Positions 23,418 to 33,134 of a stretch of DNA of 64,000 nt are shown here, piece by piece. The position numbers and the translations under genes are program-made. The notes below the pieces were generated by a model. It had not been told where the DNA came from. It searched no databases and saw only the letters and a list, made by a program, of their open reading frames with translations. Each line of letters begins with the position of its first letter. The stretch's first letter is position 1. The stretch comes from Pseudomonadota bacterium (GTDB lineage Bacteria; Pseudomonadota; Gammaproteobacteria; Burkholderiales; Rhodocyclaceae), in NCBI GenBank assembly GCA_018262195.1, contig JAGTRS010000002.1:106075-170074 (forward strand), given 5' to 3'.

Positions 23418-24512
23418 TTAAGTGCATCTTGCCTCTATTGCAGCAACTATCTGGGCCGTAGTGGCCGCATCTGAAACCACTGCTTTACCAATCTCCCGAA
23501 GGAGCACCAAGCGCAACTTTCCATCCTGCACCTTCTTGTCGTGGCTCATCAGTTCAAGATATAGAGCCGCGCCAAGATCAGGTCCCCTGATCGGCAAACC
23601 TGCCCGGACAAAAATTCTCTCGATCCGCGCCACCGAACCAGCATCTATCCAGCCCATCCGGGATGACAGTTCAGCAGCAATTAATGTGCCGGCAGCTACC
23701 GCCTCGCCGTGCAGCCACTCGCCATAACCCAATCCAGTCTCAATGGCATGACCAAAGGTATGCCCCAGATTCAGGAGTGCACGCTCCCCGCTCTCACGCT
23801 CATCAGCCGCTACGACCTCGGCCTTATTGGCACAGGAGCGATGCACCGCGTATGCCAGAGCAGCCTTATCCCTTGCCAGCAACTTTTCCAGATTTTCTTC
23901 CAGCCACACAAAAAAATCGGGATCGCGAATCAACCCGTATTTGATGACTTCAGCCAAGCCCGCTTTCAATTCCCTGTCAGGCAACGTATCAAGCGTTGAA
24001 AGATCAGCGAGTACCAACCTGGGCTGATAGAACGCGCCAACCATATTCTTGCCCATCGGATGATTAATGGCTGTTTTGCCACCCACTGAGGAATCCACTT
24101 GCGACAAAAGTGTGGTGGGCACCTGAATAAAAGGCATCCCGCGCTGATAGCAAGCGGCGGCGAACCCCCCCATATCACCGATGACACCACCGCCGAGAGC
24201 AATCAGCGTAGTATTGCGCTCACAGTTGGCTGCAAGTAATGCATCAAAGATCAGATTCAGGGTTTCCCAAGTCTTGAACTGCTCACCATCGGGCAGTACG
24301 ACCGGCAGTATTTCTATCTCGCACTTTTCTAGCGTAGAACGAAGTCTTTCCAGATATAGGGGCGCAACTGTTGTGTTGCTTACCACTACCGCTCTTTTCT
24401 GAGAGATATGGGGCAGAAGCAACTCCGGCCTGGACAAGACATCCGTTCCGATATGGATCGGATAAGAACGCTCACCTAAAGCGACGTTGAGCGTTTGAGT
24501 CACGGTTTGCAT
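23418..24512 (-). CDS. aroB: 3-dehydroquinate synthase
   Basis: 364 residues. It turns DAHP into 3-dehydroquinate in the shikimate pathway, using NAD and a divalent metal. NAD-binding region [16 protein letters not shown], the motif [16 protein letters not shown] and metal-ligand regions with [12 protein letters not shown] and LHGEAVAAG are visible. The start overlaps the end of aroK by 13 nt, so the two are co-translated. In many relatives a dNTPase gene (dgt) follows aroB before gltB; here it is absent. Confidence 0.97.
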   Translation of the reverse strand: MQTVTQTLNVALGERSYPIHIGTDVLSRPELLLPHISQKRAVVVSNTTVAPLYLERLRSTLEKCEIEILPVVLPDGEQFKTWETLNLIFDALLAANCERNTTLIALGGGVIGDMGGFAAACYQRGMPFIQVPTTLLSQVDSSVGGKTAINHPMGKNMVGAFYQPRLVLADLSTLDTLPDRELKAGLAEVIKYGLIRDPDFFVWLEENLEKLLARDKAALAYAVHRSCANKAEVVAADERESGERALLNLGHTFGHAIETGLGYGEWLHGEAVAAGTLIAAELSSRMGWIDAGSVARIERIFVRAGLPIRGPDLGAALYLELMSHDKKVQDGKLRLVLLREIGKAVVSDAATTAQIVAAIEARCT

Positions 24513-25027
24513 AAACGGTTGAACTCCCTCAACAGATACTGAACGATTCCCGAAGCAACCAGATGGGAGCCATCAACCACAACATGAGCTGTCTCCCGGT
24601 AAAGAGGGTCCCTGATCGAGTGAAGTTCCTCCAGTTTGGCCAAAGGATCTTCAACGTGTAATAAAGGACGATTTCGATCGTGACGTGTCCGCTCATATAG
24701 CAGCAGGGGCGATACGTTTAGGTACACAACCCAGCCAGTATTGTGCAACCGCTCACGGTTTTCGGGTTTCAGCACCACCCCGCCACCAGTTGCCAAGACA
24801 ATATTGCTCTCGTTCGTAAGATCAAAGATCGTCTGAGCCTCACGGCGCCTGAAACCCTCTTCCCCTTCGATTTCGAAAATTGTCGGTATCGGGACGCCTG
24901 TCCGCTCAACAATTTCATGATCAGAATCGAAAAACGAGCGAGAGAGTCGCCTTGCCAATTGGCGCCCGACAGTCGTTTTTCCCGCCCCCATCAGACCAAC
25001 GAGATATATGTTTCGACGATGTTCCAC
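24500..25027 (-). CDS. aroK: Shikimate kinase
   Basis: 175 residues from a GTG at 25027, giving [20 protein letters not shown] with the P-loop at about residues 11-19. The conserved [27 protein letters not shown] and RDPLYRETA motifs follow. The frame is open to a TTG at 25093, but that start would put the pilQ terminator inside the gene, so it is rejected. A -10 box (TAGAAT) ends 7 nt before the GTG, so the message may be leaderless. It phosphorylates shikimate and overlaps aroB. Confidence 0.93.
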   Translation of the reverse strand: MEHRRNIYLVGLMGAGKTTVGRQLARRLSRSFFDSDHEIVERTGVPIPTIFEIEGEEGFRRREAQTIFDLTNESNIVLATGGGVVLKPENRERLHNTGWVVYLNVSPLLLYERTRHDRNRPLLHVEDPLAKLEELHSIRDPLYRETAHVVVDGSHLVASGIVQYLLREFNRLCKP

Positions 25028-25034
25028 GGTCGAG

Positions 25035-25062
25035 ATTCTAGCCGACTCTTGAGATGACACAA
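25035..25062 (-). promoter_or_regulatory. aroK promoter between the pilQ terminator and aroK
   Basis: TTGTGT (25062-25057), a 16-nt spacer and TAGAAT (25040-25035) on the minus strand. Expected initiation falls at or within a base or two of the aroK GTG. Confidence 0.5.
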
Positions 25063-25088
25063 AAAAAGGCCGGCATCGCCGGCCCTTT
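25061..25088 (-). terminator. Intrinsic terminator after pilQ
   Basis: 7-bp GC stem ggccggc (25068-25074) and gccggcc (25078-25084), 3-nt loop, followed on the minus strand by a run of seven T. It ends the pilMNOPQ transcript and separates it from aroKB. Confidence 0.88.
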
Positions 25089-25107
25089 AACAATTCAACA
25101 AAACTTA

Positions 25108-27267
25108 TCAGTCAAAGCGCATTTTGTCCGAGATAACTCGAGGTGTGATGAAGACTAACAATTCACGGCGCTTACCGATATCGTTTTTGTACTTGAACAA
25201 CCAACCAAAGAATGGGATATCTCCCAGCAAAGGAACTTTTTCAACCGAGTTCTGGGTATCTGTAATGAACACACCACCAATCACAACGGTGCCACCATTT
25301 TCTACAACAACGTTAGTCTCAACCACAGAACTCTTGATCGGTGGATTGGCATACCCGTTCAGGACGACAGCCTTAGTCCAATCAGCCTCTTCTTTCTTGA
25401 CAACCAAGTTCATCCGCACAGTGCCCTCAGGGGTTATCTGCGGGGTCACCTCCAGCGAAAGCTTTGCAGGTTTGAAGCTAACCGTAGCAGTAGTGGTGCC
25501 ACCACTACTTTGGGTCGTTACGTACGGAATTTCCGTTCCATCTTCAATCTTGGCTTTGACGTTATTCGCAGTAATCACCCGAGGACTGGAAACAATCTTG
25601 CCCAAGCCATCGGACTCAAGAGCGGCGAGTTCAAGGTTAAGGATACGGGAGAACGAAGCGGTGAACAACGATAACGCGAGCGAACCGCCAGTCGAGGGAG
25701 CGGGCAGGTTAACCCCCACCATCGGGGTTGCCACAGTCGTCTGACCACCACCACTACTATTTGCCGACGAGGCACCGCCAGCCAACCTTACTCCGTCCCC
25801 CACTTGGACAGCTTGCTTATTCAAGAAGCCAAACTTCCCACCAAGTGCGCGGTTAAAACTATCCTGAGCTTCTACTACCCTAGCTTCAATCAAGACTTGA
25901 CGGGCGCCAGTATCAATCGCTGCGATGAACGATCGGATTTCTTCCAGCTTTGACGGAATATCGTTAATAAAAATAATATTGGACTGCGGATCTGCAACCG
26001 CACTACCTCGCTTACTAAGAATTCGTTGCGCGGCAACATTTGTTCCACTGGTAGGAGAGGGGGCAGTACCAGCCGCTCCCGCTAACGGCAACCCTGCAAG
26101 CAAGCGAGCAACATCTGCCGCTTTTTGGTAATTCAACTGAAATTGCTCCAACTTGAGCGGCTCCAACTCACTTATTTGCTGCTTAGATTCAAATTCAAGT
26201 TTTTCGCGAGTTGCAATCTCGTCACGCGGGGCAATCATAATGATGTTGCCCTTCTTCCGCATATCCAGACCCTTTTGCTGGAAGATAATGTCAATCACTT
26301 GGTCCGCAGGAACATCCTTCAATACCAGCGTTGTAGTTCCAGTAACCGTTTCACTGATGACTGCATTGAGTCCAAGTTCCTCTGCCATCAGACGCAATAG
26401 CGCACGCACATCACCATTCTGATAGTTGATGCTAACTCGAGGCCCCTGGTAGCCAATCTTAGATCCTTGAACAAGTTTATTTGGGTCTTCAACAACCCGC
26501 TTTACCTCAACTATGAATTGATTGTCACTCTGGTACGCGTTGTGTTCCCACATACCCTTTGGGGTAATAACCATTCGCACGTTGTCACCAAAAGCCTTTG
26601 TTTCTACGGTCGTCACTGGCGTTGCAAAATCCGTCACATCAAGTTTTCGGCGCAGGCGATCAGGAACATTGGTTTTCATGAAATCTACAATCAGGTTTGC
26701 TCCCTGTTGTCTGATATCAATGCCCGTTCCAGTATCACTTAGATCCACTATCACGCGGCCCTCGCCATCCTTGCCCCGGCGGAACACCACGTCATTGACC
26801 GTATGCCTGCCACCGACCACGCTCTCCTCGGTAAAACGCGTCGTGCGCTGGGCTGTGGAATCTGCCAATCGCTCAATCGGTGAAAGTGTCACATATAAAG
26901 CCTTCCCATCCAGACGGGTCTTGTAATTCATATTCCGGACAAGGTTGAGAACTACACGCGTGCGGTCGCCCACTTGAACAACATTCATGCTGCGCAGGTC
27001 GCCTTGATTGAAAACTTGGCTATTTTTTCCCAATCCATTGGCAGTAGACTGGAAATCCAAGGCTATTTTTGCAGGGTTCGCAACGCTAAACCCAGGCGGA
27101 GGTGAGGCAAGTGCTTCTTTCAGGTCGATCCGCAAAGCGACTTCATTCCCCTGCTGGGCTACATTGACTGCTTCAATCGTATTTGCGGGCAAGGTTTCAG
27201 CACGCACTGAAGAAAAAACAGCAAGGCAAGCAAAGGCAGCAGCCATTGCATAGTTAGAATATTTCAT
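25108..27267 (-). CDS. pilQ: Type IV pilus outer-membrane secretin PilQ
   Basis: 719 residues with a signal peptide (about 1-23, cut after SVRA). Order: two AMIN-type peptidoglycan-binding regions (about 30-130 and 150-255), the N0/STN region (about 285-350), a secretin N1 domain, and the secretin barrel (about 475-715) with [20 protein letters not shown] and the closing [14 protein letters not shown]. It forms the channel through which the pilus crosses the outer membrane. It is the last gene of pilMNOPQ, overlaps pilP by 4 nt and is followed by a terminator. Confidence 0.97.
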   Translation of the reverse strand: MKYSNYAMAAAFACLAVFSSVRAETLPANTIEAVNVAQQGNEVALRIDLKEALASPPPGFSVANPAKIALDFQSTANGLGKNSQVFNQGDLRSMNVVQVGDRTRVVLNLVRNMNYKTRLDGKALYVTLSPIERLADSTAQRTTRFTEESVVGGRHTVNDVVFRRGKDGEGRVIVDLSDTGTGIDIRQQGANLIVDFMKTNVPDRLRRKLDVTDFATPVTTVETKAFGDNVRMVITPKGMWEHNAYQSDNQFIVEVKRVVEDPNKLVQGSKIGYQGPRVSINYQNGDVRALLRLMAEELGLNAVISETVTGTTTLVLKDVPADQVIDIIFQQKGLDMRKKGNIIMIAPRDEIATREKLEFESKQQISELEPLKLEQFQLNYQKAADVARLLAGLPLAGAAGTAPSPTSGTNVAAQRILSKRGSAVADPQSNIIFINDIPSKLEEIRSFIAAIDTGARQVLIEARVVEAQDSFNRALGGKFGFLNKQAVQVGDGVRLAGGASSANSSGGGQTTVATPMVGVNLPAPSTGGSLALSLFTASFSRILNLELAALESDGLGKIVSSPRVITANNVKAKIEDGTEIPYVTTQSSGGTTTATVSFKPAKLSLEVTPQITPEGTVRMNLVVKKEEADWTKAVVLNGYANPPIKSSVVETNVVVENGGTVVIGGVFITDTQNSVEKVPLLGDIPFFGWLFKYKNDIGKRRELLVFITPRVISDKMRFD

Positions 27268-27809
27268 TTCTTGCTTCCCTCCTTGCTCTGCAGGTAGAGC
27301 GAGCTCTTGCGCTCAGTCCAATCTCCAGCAGAATCCTGAATCAACTCCCGCAATTGCACTTCCGTATCGGAAATCTGCGTCACCATACCGAAATCAAGGC
27401 CCATATAGTCTCCGACTCTAACCTGCTTAACCTTGTCTTCCACCTGAATCACCGCCATGGGGTGCTTATTTACGTTCAAATAACCAATCATTTTCAAGGA
27501 TTCGACTGGGTACTTTTCAAGCAGGCTGTTACGCACTTCGCGCGCTTCAAAATCGGGCTGGAACGCCCCTCCTTTTCCTGCCACCTGTTTGTACTTTGAT
27601 TCGGGCTCAATCTTGCTGGACTTAAATGGATCAAGCATCCCTTCCCCATCATAGAGAACAGGCTCATAGGGTTTCACCTCTGGTAACTTAGGGATATTCC
27701 CCCGCATGTCCTTGGTGTTTTCCGTCATCCATTGTTTTAGATCTTCGTGGTCACTCCCGGAGCAAGCCGTGAGAGCACCACACAGGGCGATGAGCAATAT
27801 CCGTTTCAC
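27264..27809 (-). CDS. pilP: Type IV pilus alignment lipoprotein PilP
   Basis: 181 residues. Lipobox LTAC places the lipidated Cys at residue 16. A short linker region follows, then the compact beta domain (about 95-170) with GYLNVNKHPMAVIQVEDKV and VRVGDYMGLDFGMVTQI. It links the inner-membrane PilN/PilO complex to PilQ. ATGA overlaps join it to pilO upstream and pilQ downstream. Confidence 0.95.
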   Translation of the reverse strand: MKRILLIALCGALTACSGSDHEDLKQWMTENTKDMRGNIPKLPEVKPYEPVLYDGEGMLDPFKSSKIEPESKYKQVAGKGGAFQPDFEAREVRNSLLEKYPVESLKMIGYLNVNKHPMAVIQVEDKVKQVRVGDYMGLDFGMVTQISDTEVQLRELIQDSAGDWTERKSSLYLQSKEGSKK

Positions 27810-28489
27810 TTCTTCGCTCCTTGCTCTGCCTTCTTCTGCTGTTCGACTTTTTTCTGCTTGGCGATTTCTTCTTCGTCCAGATAACGGAATGTCTTGGTTG
27901 TCGCATCTAGAGAGAGCTGACCGCCGTCTTTGGCCGAAACTATTGAGATATTGTTCAGGGTAACGATACGAGGGAGCTTCGCAATATCTGCAGCAAATGC
28001 TCCGAAATCATGATAACCACCATTGATCTTCACTGTAATCGGCAGCTCCGCATAGAAGTCTTTGACTTGCTCCTGGCCTGGCTTGAACAACTCAAACTGC
28101 AGGCCACGACCCAAACCAGCCTGGTTAACCTCAATCAACAACGCTTCAATCTCGGACTTGTCTGGTAACTGTTTTAACAAGGCGCCGAAAGATCGGTCAA
28201 TTTCTGCCAGTTGTTGAATATAAAGGTCCAGATTTACTGCCTGCCGCTTCTTATCCAGAAACTGTTGTTTCAAAGTCTGCTCTTCGCGCTCTTTCGAATC
28301 CAACATAGTCAACTGATCGTTCCAGAAAAACCACCAGCCAGCCAAAAGAATTGCCGCAAAAAAGCCAACAAGAGCGGTCGCCTTTGGAATCAGAGGCCAA
28401 GCACCCGGATCATTCGGGTTAATAAACCGGAAATCATCAGCTATCGCTTGGAAATCGAATTTTGGGAGGGATATGGACTTGGCGCTCAT
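27806..28489 (-). CDS. pilO: Type IV pilus inner-membrane protein PilO
   Basis: 227 residues: cytosolic N-terminus, a single helix (about 35-55), a coiled coil (about 60-110) and a ferredoxin-like periplasmic domain. The C-terminus is Lys- and Gln-rich (QKKVEQQKKAEQGAKK). It pairs with PilN to align the pilus machine. It overlaps both neighbours by 4 nt. Confidence 0.95.
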   Translation of the reverse strand: MSAKSISLPKFDFQAIADDFRFINPNDPGAWPLIPKATALVGFFAAILLAGWWFFWNDQLTMLDSKEREEQTLKQQFLDKKRQAVNLDLYIQQLAEIDRSFGALLKQLPDKSEIEALLIEVNQAGLGRGLQFELFKPGQEQVKDFYAELPITVKINGGYHDFGAFAADIAKLPRIVTLNNISIVSAKDGGQLSLDATTKTFRYLDEEEIAKQKKVEQQKKAEQGAKK

Positions 28490-29055
28490 TGTTTACCCTT
28501 CCCTTCGTCAGGCTTCACTCGCGTCATGACGAAATTCATTCCAAACTCGTAGACCCTGCGACCATTTACAACGACAGCCTTGCTTTCTACCAACTGAGGC
28601 TGTTCTAGCCAAGGAGATGCCTCCAGATTGCGCATCAGTGCAGATATACGGGCATTCGACTGGGCATGGCCGGCGACAGTGATCTTCAGGCCATCCTGCT
28701 TAACTGACTTAAGATAAATTCCCTCGGGAACTTGCTTGACCAATTCGCTAAGGAGATAAACAGTCTCACCCCGATCACGTTGCAAGTTCTCGATAACCTG
28801 CTTGCGTGAAAGCAATGCTTGCGTTTGTTCCTTGAGGCGCTTGATCTGATCGAGCTGCTTGTCGAGAACCGCTATTTCTTTCTTGAGGAAATCATTTGAG
28901 CTCTCCTGATTGGTAATGGCACCACCAATCAAAGTGTAGCCAGCAAATACTATGAGCGCCCCCAAGACTGCAACCAGCCCAACCAATACAAAAAATTGTT
29001 CACGCCGAGCTTTTTTGGCCTCTTCTCGATGAGGAAGGAGGTTGATGCGAATCAT
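28486..29055 (-). CDS. pilN: Type IV pilus assembly protein PilN
   Basis: 189 residues. The conserved N-terminus MIRINLLPHREEAKKARRE binds PilM; a membrane helix (about 23-46), a coiled coil (about 55-90) and a periplasmic fold follow. It forms the alignment complex with PilM, PilO and PilP. ATGA overlaps with pilM and pilO. Confidence 0.95.
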   Translation of the reverse strand: MIRINLLPHREEAKKARREQFFVLVGLVAVLGALIVFAGYTLIGGAITNQESSNDFLKKEIAVLDKQLDQIKRLKEQTQALLSRKQVIENLQRDRGETVYLLSELVKQVPEGIYLKSVKQDGLKITVAGHAQSNARISALMRNLEASPWLEQPQLVESKAVVVNGRRVYEFGMNFVMTRVKPDEGKGKQ

Positions 29056-30137
29056 GATGGATCAAACCTCCGCAAAGCCAAACCGCAAGCCACCATCAAG
29101 GATGAGGCATCTGCCAACAGGCTCTTGGCTCGCACGCGATCGGAGAGCACCATGTTGGCAAACGGATTGGCAATAAGGGTATTGACCTGCGTACGGGTAG
29201 CAACGACTTCATCAATACCAGGGATCACCGCACATCCTCCGGCAAGGACGATGTGATCGACTTGGTTGTATTGAGTCGAAGTAAAGAAGAACTGCAAGGC
29301 GCGAGAAACCTCAAGCGCCAAATTCTCCATGAACGGGTTCAGCAACTCTACCTCGTAACCTTCTGGCAGATTTCCGGCTCTTTTGGCCGCCTCCGCATCT
29401 TCGAAGCTCATTCCGTAGTGGCGCGCGATATCTTGCGTCAACTGGCCACCGCCAAAAGCCTGCTCGCGAGCATAGACCTGCTGGCCATTTCTTAACACGG
29501 TCAAGTTCATCACATTGGCCCCGGCATCGATCATGGCCACGACCTGATTTTTGCCAGAATCCGGCAACTGACGTTCAATCAACTCGAATGCAGCCAGCAC
29601 AGCAAAGGATTCAACATCAACTACCAGCGCTTTGAGGCCAGCGGCATCGGCAACAGCGACCCGATCCTCAACGCGTTCTTTTTTCGAGGCTGCAATCAGA
29701 ACTTCCAGCTCATCAGGCACAGCAGGAGCAGGCCCGATCACCTGGTAATCCAAGTTAACTTCATCGATCGAAAACGGAATGTATTGATTTGCTTCCGTTT
29801 CAACCTGTGCCTCAAGTTCGTCGTCACGCAAACCTGCGGGAACAATGATTTTCTTGGTGATAACCGCAGAACCCGGCAAAGCCATGGCGACATTTCGTGT
29901 CGACGTACCCATGCGCTTCCACGCACGCTTTACGCAATCGACAACGCCATCCAGGTTGGCGATATTGCCATCGGACACCGCATCCTTCGGCAACACCTCA
30001 ATGGTGTAGCGCTCAACGCGATAGCCGTCTTTCCCATTGGCGGTCAGTTCAACCATTTTTACGGCGGACGAACTTATGTCCAACCCGAACAAGGGACGCG
30101 CCTTGGGATTTAATAACGCTGAGATATCGAAGCCCAC
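29052..30137 (-). CDS. pilM: Type IV pilus actin-like ATPase PilM
   Basis: 361 residues, first gene of pilMNOPQ, with a GTG start giving MGFDISALLNPKARPLFGLD. The actin-like phosphate motifs (LFGLDISSSAVKMVEL near residues 17-32 and MIDAGANVMNLTV near residues 208-220) and the C-terminal HIVLAGGCAVIPGID are visible. It is cytosolic and binds the PilN tail. It is divergent from the PBP1A gene, the usual arrangement in betaproteobacteria. Confidence 0.95.
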   Translation of the reverse strand: MGFDISALLNPKARPLFGLDISSSAVKMVELTANGKDGYRVERYTIEVLPKDAVSDGNIANLDGVVDCVKRAWKRMGTSTRNVAMALPGSAVITKKIIVPAGLRDDELEAQVETEANQYIPFSIDEVNLDYQVIGPAPAVPDELEVLIAASKKERVEDRVAVADAAGLKALVVDVESFAVLAAFELIERQLPDSGKNQVVAMIDAGANVMNLTVLRNGQQVYAREQAFGGGQLTQDIARHYGMSFEDAEAAKRAGNLPEGYEVELLNPFMENLALEVSRALQFFFTSTQYNQVDHIVLAGGCAVIPGIDEVVATRTQVNTLIANPFANMVLSDRVRAKSLLADASSLMVACGLALRRFDPS

Positions 30138-30199
30138 CAGACCCCCAAAAAGTCCTTACGGATTACTAAGTTACGAAAATAACCAATAATTCACTTCAG

Positions 30200-30228
30200 A
30201 TGCTAACAACAACCTATAGGCATGTAAA
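30200..30228 (-). promoter_or_regulatory. pilMNOPQ promoter
   Basis: TTTACA (30228-30223), a 17-nt spacer and TAGCAT (30205-30200) on the minus strand, about 65 nt upstream of the pilM GTG. Confidence 0.6.
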
Positions 30229-30258
30229 GCAATTTCACGAGCGAAAAATGGCGCAGCG

Positions 30259-30264
30259 TATAAT
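30259..30264 (+). promoter_or_regulatory. -10 box of the PBP1A gene
   Basis: A consensus TATAAT, 33 nt upstream of the GTG start. The -35 region is weak (TTCACG at 30234-30239 with a long 19-nt spacer). Confidence 0.5.
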
Positions 30265-30297
30265 CTGCGCAACTTCAATTTCGACTCCCAGACCACC

Positions 30298-32613
30298 GTG
30301 CTTTCAACCCACCCGACGCTGCGCCTGATCCTTTATCCTGTCATATTCCTGATTGGACTTCTGGCCATGGGGGTAGCGATGGCATTGATTGTCCTCGTTC
30401 TGGCCTACCCGAATCTCCCTTCGCTGGAGGTACTGACCGACTACCGCCCCAAGATTCCTTTGCGCGTTTATACCGCTGACGGCTTCCTGATTGGCGAATA
30501 TGGTGAAGAGCGCCGCGCTGTGGTTGCGATCAAGGATGTTCCGCCAATCATGAAGCAGGCGATTCTCGCTGCTGAGGATGATCGTTTCTATCAACATGGC
30601 GGCATCGACTACACTGGAATTCTGCGCGCAGCGGGAGCCAACCTGCTTGGGGGCGGAAAACGCCAAGGCGCATCAACCATAACTCAACAGGTCGCCAGGA
30701 ACTTCTTTCTTACTGGCGAAAAAACCTATACGCGCAAACTCTATGAGGCGCTTCTTTCCTTCAAGATAGAAAGCAATCTGACGAAAGATCAAATCTTCGA
30801 GTTGTACATCAATCAGATTTTCCTCGGCCAGCGTGCCTACGGATTTGCCGCGGCCGCCCAGATTTATTTCGGCAAGCCCCTTAAAGACATTTCCATTGCC
30901 GAAGCGGCCATGCTGGCCGGCCTGCCGAAGGCGCCATCAGCCTACAACCCAGTCGTAAATCCCACTCGGGCAAGGCTACGCCAGCAGTATGTACTGCGCC
31001 GCATGCATGAGCTGGGGCATATCTCGGAAGCCCAACACGCCGCTGCCCTGAAGGAGCCGCTGATCGTCAAGCGCGAACTGGCCGGCTATGCCGTTCATGC
31101 CGAGTACGTGGCCGAAATGGCTCGCCAGATTACGGCTGAACGCTTTCCGGAAGAGGTTTACTCCCGCGGAATGAAGGTTTACACGACGCTAATCAAGGCC
31201 GAACAGGAAGCCGCCTACAACAGTCTGCGCAAAGGCGTCATGGACTATGACCGGCGCCATGGCTACCGGGGCGCCGAGTCCTATCTGGACATGAAGGATA
31301 TCAAGTCCGATCAGGACGAAGCGATCGATGAGGCACTTCAGGACATCCCCGACACTGGCGACCTGATTCCGGCACTTGTCCTGTCGGCCGACCTCAAACA
31401 GATCAAGGTCTACCGCAAGGGTGGCGAAATTGTGACATTGACTGGCGATGCCATGAAATTCGCAGCCAAGATGCTCGATGAAAAAGCGCCGCCGAACAAG
31501 CGCCTGAAACGTAGCGCCATCGTTCGCCTGCAGAAGGACGACAAGGGTAACTGGCAGATCAGCCAACTTCCGGAGGTCGAATCCGCATTCGTTGCAGTAG
31601 ACCCGAAAGACGGCTCCATTCGCGCCCTGGTTGGCGGTTTCGATTTCAACCGCAACAAGTTCAACCACGTCACTCAGGCATGGCGGCAACCGGGTTCCAG
31701 CTTCAAGCCATTCATCTACTCCGCTTCACTGGAAAAGGGTTTCAGCCCGAGCAGCGTGATTGCCGACGAGCCGATTGTGATTCCAGCCAGCCAGACCGGC
31801 ACCCAGGCTTGGGAGCCGCACAATTACGATGGAAAATATGAAGGCCCGATGAAGATGCGCACGGCGCTGGCCAAGTCGAAGAACATGGTATCGATACGCA
31901 TCCTTCAGGCTATCGGCACGAACTACGCCCAGGACTACGCCGGACGCTTCGGCTTCGACCCCGCCAAGCACCCCCCCTACCTGACCATGGCCCTCGGCGC
32001 GGGTTCAGTCACGCCGTGGCAGATGGTCACCGCATATTCTGTGTTTGCCAACGGCGGCTTCAAGGTCAACCCATTCGTCGTCCGAGAAATTCGTGACGAA
32101 CGCGAGCAGGTGTTGGCCCGCTCGGCTGAAATCGAGGCAGGCAGCGACACGATCCGGGTCATCGACCCGCGCAACGCCTTCATGATGGACACCATGCTGC
32201 GCGACGTCGCCATCTACGGCACGGCGGCCAAGGCATCGGCAATCCTCAAGCGCCAGGATCTGGCCGGCAAGACCGGAACAACCAACGAATACGTAGACGC
32301 CTGGTTCTGCGGCTATCAGATGACGGTCGCCGGCTGTGCCTGGATTGGCTTCGACCAGCCACGAAAACTGGGCGACAAGGAAACTGGCGGCACCGCGGCG
32401 CTACCGATCTGGATCGGCTACATGGCGCGTGCCCTCAAGGATGTCCCGATGCAGGTACCACAGGCACCGGAAGGTCTCATCGCCTATGGCGAAGGTCGTG
32501 ACCGGAGCTACATCTACGCCGAGAATGCCGCCAAGGAACGTACGCCTGAAGAAGAAAGCCAGGAAGCGACGCCGCTGCCCAAGCCGGACTTGAGCGCACC
32601 ACCCAGCGACTGA
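30298..32613 (+). CDS. mrcA: Penicillin-binding protein 1A, bifunctional peptidoglycan synthase
   Basis: 771 residues with a GTG start. A membrane anchor (about 10-38) is followed by the glycosyltransferase domain (about 55-235) with AAEDDRFYQHGGIDYTGILR and GASTITQQVARNFFL, an OB-like insert, and the transpeptidase domain with the active Ser near residue 467 in PGSSFKPF, SKN and KTGTTN. It polymerises and cross-links peptidoglycan in the periplasm. It is divergent from pilMNOPQ. Its stop codon abuts that of the convergent cyaY, with no space between them. Confidence 0.96.
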   Translation: MLSTHPTLRLILYPVIFLIGLLAMGVAMALIVLVLAYPNLPSLEVLTDYRPKIPLRVYTADGFLIGEYGEERRAVVAIKDVPPIMKQAILAAEDDRFYQHGGIDYTGILRAAGANLLGGGKRQGASTITQQVARNFFLTGEKTYTRKLYEALLSFKIESNLTKDQIFELYINQIFLGQRAYGFAAAAQIYFGKPLKDISIAEAAMLAGLPKAPSAYNPVVNPTRARLRQQYVLRRMHELGHISEAQHAAALKEPLIVKRELAGYAVHAEYVAEMARQITAERFPEEVYSRGMKVYTTLIKAEQEAAYNSLRKGVMDYDRRHGYRGAESYLDMKDIKSDQDEAIDEALQDIPDTGDLIPALVLSADLKQIKVYRKGGEIVTLTGDAMKFAAKMLDEKAPPNKRLKRSAIVRLQKDDKGNWQISQLPEVESAFVAVDPKDGSIRALVGGFDFNRNKFNHVTQAWRQPGSSFKPFIYSASLEKGFSPSSVIADEPIVIPASQTGTQAWEPHNYDGKYEGPMKMRTALAKSKNMVSIRILQAIGTNYAQDYAGRFGFDPAKHPPYLTMALGAGSVTPWQMVTAYSVFANGGFKVNPFVVREIRDEREQVLARSAEIEAGSDTIRVIDPRNAFMMDTMLRDVAIYGTAAKASAILKRQDLAGKTGTTNEYVDAWFCGYQMTVAGCAWIGFDQPRKLGDKETGGTAALPIWIGYMARALKDVPMQVPQAPEGLIAYGEGRDRSYIYAENAAKERTPEEESQEATPLPKPDLSAPPSD

Positions 32614-32931
32614 TCAGCGCAGATCGACAGCCTCGCCGGCCTGCTGGCTGGCGAGCACCGACAGCTTTTCCATCAGTTCGGCGTTATCGCGGGTATCGCG
32701 CCAAGCGGTGCCATCCCAGCGAAAATGGAAGCCGCCTGCACGAGCGGCCACCCAGATTTCCTTGGCGACCCCGTGGCGATTGATGATGATCTTGCTGCGG
32801 TCGGCAAATTCGATTTCCAGTACGCCCCCCGGCGCCAGTTCGAAATCGAGATCAGCATCACAAGCCTCAAGGGCCGCATCGATCCGGGCCAATACCTGTT
32901 CGGCCAATGCGTTGAATTCGCTGTCATCCAT
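32614..32931 (-). CDS. cyaY: Frataxin-like iron donor CyaY
   Basis: 105 residues, the family length. The acidic N-terminal helix (MDDSEFNALAEQVLARIDAALEACDADLDFE) and the sheet motif VLEIEFADRSKIIINRH, then KEIWVAARAGGFHFRW, are typical. It modulates iron supply to Fe-S cluster assembly. It is divergent from lptM (41 nt apart). Confidence 0.96.
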   Translation of the reverse strand: MDDSEFNALAEQVLARIDAALEACDADLDFELAPGGVLEIEFADRSKIIINRHGVAKEIWVAARAGGFHFRWDGTAWRDTRDNAELMEKLSVLASQQAGEAVDLR

Positions 32932-32972
32932 CGTGTGCTACCATCCCGCTCTTCGCTGACAGCGCCCAGAAC

Positions 32973-33134
32973 ATGTCCAGAATCGCCGCCTTACTGATCA
33001 TTTTCAGCCTTGCTGCCTGTGGCATGAAAGGCCCGCTTGAACGGCCTTCCGGCCCGGCGCCGGAACCGCTGCTCGGCAGCGGCAAGACAGCCGCCAAGGA
33101 TGTTAGCACGACCACTCGCCCCCAAGCCCAATGA
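32973..33134 (+). CDS. lptM: Small LptM-like lipoprotein
   Basis: 53 residues: MSRIAALLIIFSLAACGMKG, a lipobox LAAC with Cys16, then KGPLERP and a Pro/Ala/Thr-rich tail. The CGxKGPL signature and the position directly before lysA match LptM (YifL), which in enterobacteria helps the LptD-LptE LPS translocon mature at the outer membrane. Its stop overlaps the lysA start by 4 nt (ATGA). The function is transferred by family and synteny, not shown here. Confidence 0.88.
   Translation: MSRIAALLIIFSLAACGMKGPLERPSGPAPEPLLGSGKTAAKDVSTTTRPQAQ

Noticed and set aside
25028..25093. Longer aroK starting at TTG 25093
   Set aside because: It would translate the pilQ terminator hairpin and add a tail absent from typical shikimate kinases.
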